A stretch of DNA of 64,000 bases from Paenibacillus sp. 1781tsa1 (GTDB taxonomy: Bacteria > Bacillota > Bacilli > Paenibacillales > Paenibacillaceae), in assembly GCF_024159265.1 (NCBI RefSeq), contig NZ_JAMYWY010000001.1, positions 5,456,001 to 5,520,000 of the forward strand, read 5' to 3'. The notes below the pieces were generated by a model. It did no database searches and was not told the origin of the DNA. It saw only the letters and a program-made list of their open reading frames with translations. This document shows positions 57,775-64,000 of this stretch, piece after piece. Position 1 is the first letter of the stretch; the number at the start of each line of letters is the position of its first letter. Position numbers and translations under genes: made by a program.

Positions 57775-58731
57775 TCATCCCCTAACTTCTGCCAGTATCT
57801 GCTCTGCTCCCCGTTCGATCAATCTCCAAGCCACTTCTTCTCCCAGACGAACCGGGTCTTTGCCAGTCAGAGCTTCCTTAAGAATCAGTCCACCATCCGG
57901 TGTACCGACCATACCTGTTAATTGTAACGTGTTTTCGCCATTCAGGGAATCTGCATCTTGCTGAGGCAGCCATACCGCATGAGCACCAATCGGAACCTGA
58001 CAGCCCCCATTCAATACACTGAGAAAACGGCGTTCCGCCTGTACAGGAAATGCTGTCTCGGGATCATTATACAGCTGCAACAAGTGCAACAGTTCTTCAT
58101 CGTCTTCACGGCATTCGATACCAAGCGCACCCTGGCCCACAGCCGGAAGGCAAGCCGTTTCGGTCAAGTACTCGGTAATCCGGTCTTCCCAGCCCATCCG
58201 GTACAACCCTGCAGCAGCCAGAATAATCGCATCAAGGCCTTCGGTCTCCAGCTTCCGCAGACGGGAATCAATATTGCCTCGAAGCGATTCCAATTGCAAA
58301 TCTGGACGATAGGCTTTCAATTGACTGGACCGGCGCAGACTGCTTGTCCCAACTCTTGCGCCTTCTGGCAGTTGATCCAGCGTAAGTCCACCATTGGAAA
58401 TCAGCGCATCCCTTGGATCTGCACGACGGGGAACAGCGCCATTGATTAATCCTTCGGGTAACTCGGAGGGCATATCCTTCATGCTATGCACAGCCATATC
58501 AATGGTACGATCAAGCATCGCCTGTTCAATCTCTTTGACAAACAACCCTTTGCCTCCTACTTTTGACAACGTTACATCCAGAATGAGATCTCCCTTTGTA
58601 ACAATCTTATGTACTTCAAAGTCAAAAGCTAATCCTTCCCGCTCACAAATGTCGCGTAAATCCTGAATGACATGGCCTGTCTGGGTTAGCGCAAGTGCGC
58701 TCTGTCTACTTCCAACCTTAATTGTACGCAT
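57775..58731 (-). CDS. hemC: Hydroxymethylbilane synthase
   Basis: HemC polymerises four porphobilinogens. The 318-residue protein has KVGSRQSALALTQT, GGKGLFVKEIEQAML, VHSMKDMPSELPEG, GTSSLRRSSQL and Cys244 in LNGGCQVPIGAHA, which carries the dipyrromethane cofactor. It sits 2 bp after the sirC-like gene in a tightly packed operon. Confidence 0.98.
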   Translation of the reverse strand: MRTIKVGSRQSALALTQTGHVIQDLRDICEREGLAFDFEVHKIVTKGDLILDVTLSKVGGKGLFVKEIEQAMLDRTIDMAVHSMKDMPSELPEGLINGAVPRRADPRDALISNGGLTLDQLPEGARVGTSSLRRSSQLKAYRPDLQLESLRGNIDSRLRKLETEGLDAIILAAAGLYRMGWEDRITEYLTETACLPAVGQGALGIECREDDEELLHLLQLYNDPETAFPVQAERRFLSVLNGGCQVPIGAHAVWLPQQDADSLNGENTLQLTGMVGTPDGGLILKEALTGKDPVRLGEEVAWRLIERGAEQILAEVRG

Positions 58732-58733
58732 AT

Positions 58734-59384
58734 CTATACTTCCTCCTGATTACGGGATATCCAGTCCCCGATTTCTTCTTCGGTCCACCACCGGAAATGG
58801 CCTGTACGAATATCTTCTAATATGTGCATTTCAGTTAACTGCCGAAGCAACGTACTTCTGAGACTAGAAGAAGATACGCGTGACTTCACTTCGGTCCTCA
58901 TCTGGTGCAAAAACTCAAGGTACGTCTCATACTCATCACCGAACTGTCGTTCGAGTGTGGCACGTATCTCAGCAGCTGCTGCCGGCCCCGCTCCCGCTGT
59001 GGATATCGCTATGCTTAATCTTCCACGCCTGACCACGCTTGGCGTAATAAAGCTGCTGTGCTCCGAAGACATCGCGTCATTCACCAATATGCCTGCATCC
59101 TCAGCATCCCGAACCACAGTTGAATTGACCTCTGACCGATCAGTCGCTGCATATACGAGAAAGGCCCCCCGCAAATCTCCATTGCGGTAGGACCGGTCTA
59201 TCCATTGAATTCGGGATTCATGATGCAGTTGTTTTAATACGGGAGTAAGCTCCGGACTAATGACTGTAATCTGTGCCTCGGCATGCAGCAATCCCTTAAT
59301 TTTACGCTCAGCAACACGTCCACCACCAACCACGCAGCACTTCTTGCCTGAAGTATTCACAAATATTGGCGTGTAACGCTCCAT
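58734..59384 (-). CDS. Precorrin-2 dehydrogenase / sirohydrochlorin ferrochelatase-like protein
   Basis: The 216-residue protein corresponds to the N-terminal part of CysG: PIFVNTSGKKCCVVGGGRVAERKI (NAD-binding), LVYAATDRSEVN, and ITPSVVRRGRLSIAISTAGAGPA with the conserved Ser/Gly loop. It would oxidise precorrin-2 to sirohydrochlorin and possibly insert iron, so it takes the product of the CobA half encoded two genes downstream. The start at 59384 (MERYTPIF) lies 5 bp after hemX and follows AAGGGG; a longer frame to 59588 overlaps hemX in another frame and is rejected. Confidence 0.92.
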   Translation of the reverse strand: MERYTPIFVNTSGKKCCVVGGGRVAERKIKGLLHAEAQITVISPELTPVLKQLHHESRIQWIDRSYRNGDLRGAFLVYAATDRSEVNSTVVRDAEDAGILVNDAMSSEHSSFITPSVVRRGRLSIAISTAGAGPAAAAEIRATLERQFGDEYETYLEFLHQMRTEVKSRVSSSSLRSTLLRQLTEMHILEDIRTGHFRWWTEEEIGDWISRNQEEV

Positions 59385-59389
59385 CCCCT

Positions 59390-60226
59390 TCACTCTCCCG
59401 TCCAACGATGAAACGCTGAATACGCATTGGATAAAAAACTCACAATGACCAATCCGTATCCGATCAGTGTCCATCTTGCCATGATCATCGTAGAGAACTG
59501 TTTCCTTCTCTTGAATACGAAGTAACCTACGTAGATGGCTATAGCAAGACCTGTAGCAATAACTTTGAGATCCAAGAGCAAGATCCATCGTCTTTCCGCC
59601 ACAATGGATAATACGGCAAGCATTACAGAAACACCCAGGAGCGGTGTTCCAATCAACGTAGCACCATCCATATACTTACCGATCACTTCCAGGCTCGGCA
59701 GCCGTCGCATCGTATCATTCCACTTTTTTTTCTTCAACTTATGGTGCAAGAACAGATATAACAAGGCAAATACCGTAGCAACGGTTAACGCCGCAAAACC
59801 AAGATTCGCCAAGGTGATATGCATGATGAGTAATCCATGTACCGTTTGCCAGTTATGCAGTGATATCTCTCCGGCCGTAAACCACAGTCGGTTTAATACC
59901 GTAACGGAAAAACCTACAACATTCAGCAACAAAATCACAAATTCGGAACGCTGGATACGAGTCATGACGAGAGACATCAACACAATACTGAATGAAAATA
60001 TAAACAAAAAATCAAAGGTGGTGTAGATGGGAAAATGGCCTTCAGTCCACATGCGCAAAATGACATGCGTTACTTGCAGCCCCCCAACAACGACAAGAAA
60101 CCCTGTGCCTGTCCGCTTCGCCCCCGCATTGCGTCGAATGCAGTCCGAGAAATAGAACAGTAGGCTCAGGGCATACATATAGATTAGAGCTTCATAGACT
60201 TGTTCAGCAAGGGTCAAGCTGCCCAC
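59390..60226 (-). CDS. hemX: HemX/CcsA-family membrane protein
   Basis: The 278-residue protein has eight hydrophobic segments and belongs to the cytochrome c assembly (CcsA) superfamily (FPIYTTFDFLFIFSFSIVLMS, WQTVHGLLIMHITLANLGFAALTVATV). In B. subtilis HemX lowers the cellular amount of HemA. The GTG start overlaps the end of the region after hemA (stop at 60232); a TTG three codons later is an alternative. Confidence 0.9.
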   Translation of the reverse strand: MGSLTLAEQVYEALIYMYALSLLFYFSDCIRRNAGAKRTGTGFLVVVGGLQVTHVILRMWTEGHFPIYTTFDFLFIFSFSIVLMSLVMTRIQRSEFVILLLNVVGFSVTVLNRLWFTAGEISLHNWQTVHGLLIMHITLANLGFAALTVATVFALLYLFLHHKLKKKKWNDTMRRLPSLEVIGKYMDGATLIGTPLLGVSVMLAVLSIVAERRWILLLDLKVIATGLAIAIYVGYFVFKRRKQFSTMIMARWTLIGYGLVIVSFLSNAYSAFHRWTGE

Positions 60227-60231
60227 CCGCC

Positions 60232-61617
60232 TTATACGCCTGCCGGAGCATAAGCCGGCACGGGGTCTTGCCGGTTTTCGTTAAGGTGAGCGGCTGGTTT
60301 CGCCAAAGCTGTAGCATCACTCTGACTCACTTTTTCAGCAGCCATCTCTACTGCATCTTCCAGAGCGAAAATCTGAGTAAACATGCGCAGAGCTTCATCA
60401 CCTTGCTTCGTGCCTGCCATTTCCTTAATCCGATTAATCGGATCTGTCGTCATTTGATTTACAATACTCTTGGTCAAACGACGAATGACTTTACGCTGAT
60501 GTTCATCGAGTTCAGGCAGTTTATTAAACAGGCTATCCATCGTTTCTTCATGAATGGAAACACCTTTTTCCTGCAAAGCGCGAATAACGGGACGAACACC
60601 CAACGTTTTGAGCCAATGGTAATAATCTTCCATCTCAAGCTCAATCATTCTCTCAATCTTTGCGGCTTCCACCTTACGCATCTCCAGGTTGCTCTCCACG
60701 ATTCCTTCCAGATCATCAATGTCATAGAGAAATACGTTGGATAATTCACCAATCGCCGGGTCAATATCACGTGGAACCGCAATATCAATCAGGAACAATG
60801 GACGAGATTGACGACGCTTCATGCTCTCCCGTACCACTGCCGCATCCATGACATAACGTTCAGCTCCAGTGGAACTAATCACAATGTCCACTTCATTAAG
60901 TCGATCTAATGCCTGTTCCATCGTACAAGGTGTACCCCGGAACTTGGCTGCCAATTCTTCGGCTCTTGCGAGCGTACGATTCGCCACGATGACTTCGGAT
61001 GCCCCGTTGGCATAAAGATGTTTTACGGTTAGTTCACTCATCTTGCCGGCACCCAATATGAGCACCTTCTTATCTGTGAACATGCCAAAGATCCTCTTAC
61101 CGAGCTCAACAGCAGCATAACTGACAGATACGGCGCTCTCCCCAATGGAAGTCTCCGAATGTGCCCGTTTGCCCAGTGTAACTGCCTGTTTGAACAGCAT
61201 ATTAAACCAGGTACCTGTTGATTTCTCTTCCTGCGCTTTAAGAAAAGCCTGTTTCACCTGTCCAAGAATCTGAGTCTCACCAATGACCATGGAATCCAGT
61301 CCGCAGATCACACGGAACAAATGGCGCATGGCTTGGTCATCTTCATATATATATAAGTGTTGCGTAAATTCTTCCCGTGGTACATTAAACCATTGTTCCA
61401 TGAATGTTCGAATAAAATAACCACACATGTGAAGACGGTCCACCACAACATACAACTCGGTACGGTTACATGTGGCTACGATTACACCTTCCAATACACT
61501 CTTGGTCAGCTTGAGCTGCTGCAGCGCTTCAGACAAGTCCTTTTCTGCAAATGTGAATCGTTCCCTAACCTCTACAGGCGCCGTGCGATAATTCAAACCA
61601 ACGACAACGATGTGCAT
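60232..61617 (-). CDS. hemA: Glutamyl-tRNA reductase
   Basis: HemA reduces glutamyl-tRNA to glutamate-1-semialdehyde, the first committed step of haem synthesis. The 461-residue protein has GLNYRTAPVEVRE at the N-terminus, the catalytic Cys50 in VATCNRTELY, ETQILGQVKQAF, the NADPH-binding LILGAGKMSELTVKHL and the C-terminal dimerisation helices. The tRNA-Glu in this window is its substrate carrier. It heads the operon hemA-hemX-sirC-hemC-cobA/hemD-hemB-hemL. Confidence 0.98.
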   Translation of the reverse strand: MHIVVVGLNYRTAPVEVRERFTFAEKDLSEALQQLKLTKSVLEGVIVATCNRTELYVVVDRLHMCGYFIRTFMEQWFNVPREEFTQHLYIYEDDQAMRHLFRVICGLDSMVIGETQILGQVKQAFLKAQEEKSTGTWFNMLFKQAVTLGKRAHSETSIGESAVSVSYAAVELGKRIFGMFTDKKVLILGAGKMSELTVKHLYANGASEVIVANRTLARAEELAAKFRGTPCTMEQALDRLNEVDIVISSTGAERYVMDAAVVRESMKRRQSRPLFLIDIAVPRDIDPAIGELSNVFLYDIDDLEGIVESNLEMRKVEAAKIERMIELEMEDYYHWLKTLGVRPVIRALQEKGVSIHEETMDSLFNKLPELDEHQRKVIRRLTKSIVNQMTTDPINRIKEMAGTKQGDEALRMFTQIFALEDAVEMAAEKVSQSDATALAKPAAHLNENRQDPVPAYAPAGV

Positions 61618-61958
61618 TGCAAGTTCACCTGCCTAATAAATTTCCAATCAAAGTGCTTACTGCATATGTCTATCCATTTATGATTGACATGGTTAATTAT
61701 ATCACACATCATAGCCTTGACCGGGTCATTTTTATGAAATGTTTATGAAATCACCATGTTCATCATCATATGCACTGTCATTTATTGTAGTGTCTCACCA
61801 AAGTTCACCGTTATGCGTTAAAAAGTGTCGATTATGAATATTCATAACGATATGGATATTAAAACAAATAGCCATGGAGTTATTCCATGACTATTAGAAT
61901 TTGGGAGGTTATGCGCCCATCCCGATATGTGAACATTGTGTATGCAATATACTTTTAT
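61618..61958 (-). other. hemA upstream region with -10, tandem repeats and a palindrome
   Basis: No gene. A TATAAT -10 is at 61701-61696 on the minus strand, without a good -35. Two copies of TTTATGAAAT stand 11 bp apart (61731-61740 and 61742-61751), centred about 50 bp upstream of the likely transcription start. A perfect 16-bp palindrome TTATGAATATTCATAA lies at 61832-61847. The speD terminator occupies the right end. Confidence 0.5.
61853..61895 (-). terminator. Terminator after speD
   Basis: Minus-strand stem AATAGtCATGGA/TCCATGgCTATT (61895-61867) with a 5-nt loop, followed by TGTTTTAAT. Confidence 0.75.
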
Positions 61959-62360
61959 TTAAACCCGTTCTGTCTGGTTGTTCATCTCTGGTGTTTCAAC
62001 TTGCAATTCGCCCAATCCACGTATCAGCTTCTTTGCATACGTTTTTTCAGGCTTTAATACGGATACCAGGTAGTCAATGGCCAGCTGTGGGTCAACGGTA
62101 TCCCCACAAGTGTAACAATCAATCGCTGCAAAACCTCTCTCAGGATACGTATGAATGGAGAGATGGCTCTCAGACAATAGTACAAGTACGGTCGCTCCCT
62201 GTGGGTCAAACTGCTTGGACTGTACGGACATTACTGTCGCACCACATGCCTCCGCTGCTTCAACCATTTGGGCTTGCAAGTACTCCGCATTGTTCAGTAG
62301 ATTAAAGTCGACACCCCAAGTATCAACAGCAACGTGTCTTCCGAAAGTTGAATATTCCAC
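61959..62360 (-). CDS. speD: S-adenosylmethionine decarboxylase proenzyme
   Basis: SpeD/SpeH decarboxylates AdoMet to supply aminopropyl groups for spermidine. The 133-residue class 1B proenzyme has the self-cleavage site Glu64/Ser65 in LLSESHLSIHTYPERG, where Ser becomes the pyruvoyl group, the acid/base Cys in AIDCYTCGD, and FGRHVAVDTWG at the N-terminus. The GTG start at 62360 follows AAGGGGG. No spermidine synthase gene lies nearby. The 5' leader is long and appears structured. Confidence 0.95.
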   Translation of the reverse strand: MEYSTFGRHVAVDTWGVDFNLLNNAEYLQAQMVEAAEACGATVMSVQSKQFDPQGATVLVLLSESHLSIHTYPERGFAAIDCYTCGDTVDPQLAIDYLVSVLKPEKTYAKKLIRGLGELQVETPEMNNQTERV

Positions 62361-62375
62361 CCTTCGGTTCCCCCT

Positions 62376-62475
62376 TCCTAGGAATAAAATGTTTGAAAAA
62401 TTTCATCCGCTAGGACCTACGTCATTCACTTCCCGAGGGAAAAATCTCTCGCAACATATAATGTCCTGAGTGAAT
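62376..62475 (-). promoter_or_regulatory. Structured speD leader, possible pseudoknot
   Basis: On the transcript ATTCACT (62475-62469) can pair with AGTGAAT (62430-62424), and AGGAC (62467-62463) with GTCCT (62416-62412); the pairs cross, giving an H-type pseudoknot with a small inner hairpin CGAG/CTCG. The overlapping TCCTAG (62415-62410) can instead pair with CTAGGA (62381-62376), which adjoins the AAGGGGG ribosome binding site. Confidence 0.35.
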
Positions 62476-62506
62476 CCTGGTTCCTATATTGTTTTCAACG
62501 AGATTA

Positions 62507-62535
62507 AAAATAACATTGAATTAGAGTGAAATCAA
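62507..62535 (-). promoter_or_regulatory. Candidate SigA promoter for speD
   Basis: Minus strand TTGATT (62535-62530), 17-nt spacer, TATTTT (62512-62507). It would give a leader of about 140 nt. The rest of 62536-62695 holds only an inverted repeat CTTATAC/GTATAAG (62666-62681), with no gene. Confidence 0.45.
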
Positions 62536-62695
62536 CCCTTTTCCAGAAGATTGTAAAATAAATATTTTCAGTTCGGCATAATCGATCTCACATCAAAAAA
62601 TCCCCCTGAAACCTCCGCATTGGCAAGTACCACTGCCCGGAAGAAACAAGGGAATCCATTACATTCTTATACGTGTATAAGCATACACTTTCAGG

Positions 62696-63283
62696 TCAAT
62701 AAGCTTCAAGCTCAAACAACCGTTTTTGATTACGAACAAGAGTCTCATCAATCTGATGAAGCTGATCAGCAGTCGCATCTTTTCTAGTGTCCAGCAGTGA
62801 ATCAATCTCGGCATACACACGGTTGATTTCGCGTTCTACATCTCTGGCCAGGAACAGATGTTGCAATTCGAGCAACGTATTTTTGTATTCATAGATCACT
62901 CGGGTGTTCTCCCCGGTTTTCTCCACAATTTTACGGACAGTGCCTTGAGCGTAAACATACGTCATGGTGAACCCTTTATAGATTCGATGAACGACCCCGT
63001 CACCCTTAAAAGTCATAAAGAGCTTCCGGACAACGTTGGTTAGATGCAGATTCACCAGGCGGCAAGATAACTCACAGATATAAAATCCTTCTATGCGGTC
63101 AAAAGGGAAATGAACCTCTTCTCCACTTACATCCCCCAGCACAACCTCCTGACATCCATTATCCAACACCTTAACCCGATGATGGAGTCGGCCGTCTTCT
63201 GTCATGCGCAAAAACTGATGCATCTGGGGTTCCGACAATTTCATAGTGGCCTTAACATACTCTGTGGCTAACCGCTGAGCCAT
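62696..63283 (-). CDS. Unrecognised 195-residue protein
   Basis: I do not recognise a domain. The start at 63283 (MAQRLATEYVKA) follows GGGGAG at seven bases. The N-terminal two thirds looks like a mixed alpha/beta soluble fold with several Val/Phe strands (VKVLDNGCQEVVLGDV, VHFPFDRIEGFYICELSCRLV, LFMTFKGDGVVHRIYKGFTM, GTVRKIVEKTGENTRVIYEYK). The C-terminal 55 residues are helical and likely coiled coil (VEREINRVYAEIDSLLDTRK, LVRNQKRLFELEAY). There is no signal peptide or membrane segment. Base composition and codon use look like the neighbours. It stands alone between engB and speD with its own promoter and a long leader. Coding is credible from the ribosome binding site and uninterrupted frame. 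Confidence 0.75.
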   Translation of the reverse strand: MAQRLATEYVKATMKLSEPQMHQFLRMTEDGRLHHRVKVLDNGCQEVVLGDVSGEEVHFPFDRIEGFYICELSCRLVNLHLTNVVRKLFMTFKGDGVVHRIYKGFTMTYVYAQGTVRKIVEKTGENTRVIYEYKNTLLELQHLFLARDVEREINRVYAEIDSLLDTRKDATADQLHQIDETLVRNQKRLFELEAY

Positions 63284-63310
63284 ACAAATCTCCCCAATTC
63301 TTTCCCGATT

Positions 63311-63411
63311 GTTTTGCCTTCCTGCACATGTAGCAGTCATCTCAAAATTCTTCAGGCCGGCAAAGCCGGTATTTTTGGTACTGTTGGCAACATGCACCTA
63401 TGCTCATTATA
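63311..63411 (-). promoter_or_regulatory. Promoter -10 and structured leader of the 195-residue protein gene
   Basis: TATAAT lies at 63411-63406 on the minus strand, without a clear -35. The following transcript can form a three-way junction: GTTGCC (63391-63386) with GGCAAAAC (63318-63311), CCGGC/GCCGG (63369-63357) and CTGC/GCAG (63336-63322). Confidence 0.35.
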
Positions 63412-63551
63412 CACTACCCTAACGCTATTTTTCTCCAGACCCAGATGATGAATTCTCACGAAATCCCATAAATAACCGGATTGATCTTGATCTCATCAAA
63501 AATTCACTTAGCATGCTCACTTTCCTGCACTAAAACAGTATACTATCTCGG

Positions 63552-64000
63552 TTATCCGTTAATTTCGTTGTTTTCTTCCTCTTCAGAAGCACCCTCTGCA
63601 TCCAGCACTGGTGCATACTTATCGATGCGAGCATGACGGGTAATGATATCCCATAATTCTTCTTTCCCCAATCCCTCTTCGGATGAAAACGGCACAAATA
63701 GATCCCCTGAACGTAGACCCAGCGATTCCTTAATGACTTTGATATGCTTGGCTCTGCGTGTTTTTGGAATCTTGTCCATCTTGGTTGCTACGACAACCAA
63801 AGGCAATCCATTGTGACGAAGCCACTCATTCATCATCTTGTCTTCCTTGGATGGCTCATGTCTCATATCCACCATCTGCATAACCAGTTTCAATTCCTCA
63901 CGTCCGAGCAAGTATTTCTCCATCATTTTACCCCAGGCAAAGCGTTGCTCTTTGGAAACTTTAGCATAACCATATCCCGGGAAATCGACGAAGTAGAGAT
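63552..64000 (-). CDS. engB: Ribosome biogenesis GTPase EngB (YsxC/YihA), N-terminus cut by window edge
   Basis: EngB is an essential small GTPase for 50S assembly. The visible 148 residues begin at the G3 region (LYFVDFPGYGYAKVSKEQR) and include the G4 motif ATKMDK (near LPLVVVATKMDKIPK) and the G5-like FSSEEGLGKEELW. The last residues form an acidic tail (GASEEEENNEING). The Walker A motif and start lie beyond the window. In B. subtilis ysxC is next to hemA on the lonA side, so position agrees. Confidence 0.96.
   Translation of the reverse strand, partial: LYFVDFPGYGYAKVSKEQRFAWGKMMEKYLLGREELKLVMQMVDMRHEPSKEDKMMNEWLRHNGLPLVVVATKMDKIPKTRRAKHIKVIKESLGLRSGDLFVPFSSEEGLGKEELWDIITRHARIDKYAPVLDAEGASEEEENNEING

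Noticed and set aside
56880..57785. Plus-strand open frame of 301 codons opposite the CobA-HemD fusion
   Set aside because: Shadow of a conserved gene; His/Arg/Cys-rich with no recognisable motif.
63291..63400. c-di-GMP (GEMM) or AdoMet riboswitch before the unknown gene
   Set aside because: The conserved GEMM core (AAACC, GGGACGCAAAGCC) and AdoMet-class cores are absent; only the general three-way shape remains.

Overview
The window is chromosomal DNA from a spore-forming Firmicute, most probably Paenibacillus. The evidence is the dense set of sporulation genes (spoVB, bofC, safA, spo0B, spoIVFA/FB, spoIIB, spoVID), strong AGGAGG-type ribosome binding sites with frequent GTG/TTG starts, and a gene order that tracks the recJ-to-ysxC/engB region of Bacillus subtilis. 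Several traits differ from B. subtilis: separate secD and secF, a ruvC gene beside ruvAB, an RNase G, a CobA-HemD fusion, and murC next to folC. Nearly every gene, and the rRNA operon, is on the minus strand; only spoVB and the yrzE-like gene are on plus.

Layout. 1-8.5 kb: recJ (cut by the window edge), a degenerate cation-diffusion-facilitator-like protein, secF/secD, a comN-like gene, spoVB (+), a DUF421 protein, a yrzE-like membrane gene (+) and yajC. 8.6-16.2 kb: tgt, queA (queuosine), a SpoIID/LytB-type secreted protein, ruvB, ruvA, ruvC and bofC. 16.4-22.5 kb: a complete rRNA operon read leftward as 16S-23S-5S followed by nine tRNAs (Asn, Glu, Val, fMet, Asp, Gly, Arg, Leu, Pro). 23-30.7 kb: safA, then amino-acid genes ilvE, pheA, thrB, thrC, hom, pheB. 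30.9-38.9 kb: obg, spo0B, rpmA, prp, rplU (with an L21 leader), rng, spoIVFB, spoIVFA, minD, minC. 39-50.5 kb: mreD, mreC, mreB, radC, maf, a DUF4321 gene, spoIIB, murC, folC and valS behind a T-box. 51-61.6 kb: spoVID, a MITE-like element, an RluA-type pseudouridine synthase and the haem operon hemA-hemX-sirC-hemC-cobA/hemD-hemB-hemL. 61.9-64 kb: speD, an unrecognised 195-aa gene and engB (cut by the edge).

Themes. Many products serve the forespore-to-mother-cell checkpoint (BofC, SpoIVFA, SpoIVFB), coat assembly (SafA, SpoVID), phosphorelay (Spo0B) and cell shape or division (MreBCD, MinCD, SpoIIB). By eye I can place SigE-like promoters before spoVB, the yrzE-like gene, spoIVFA, safA and spoVID, and a forespore SigF/SigG-type promoter before bofC.

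The least explained items are: (1) a 231-bp element with imperfect terminal inverted repeats just after the RluA gene; (2) a possible pseudoknot in the speD leader whose last strand can also pair next to the Shine-Dalgarno; (3) a possible three-way-junction leader before the unknown gene at 62.7-63.3 kb; (4) a 17-bp duplication of the tRNA-Glu 3' end bracketing about 100 bp of foreign-looking DNA; (5) tandem one-turn repeats upstream of the hemA promoter; (6) a CDF-family protein lacking its metal ligands. No CRISPR array, prophage or intact insertion sequence was seen.
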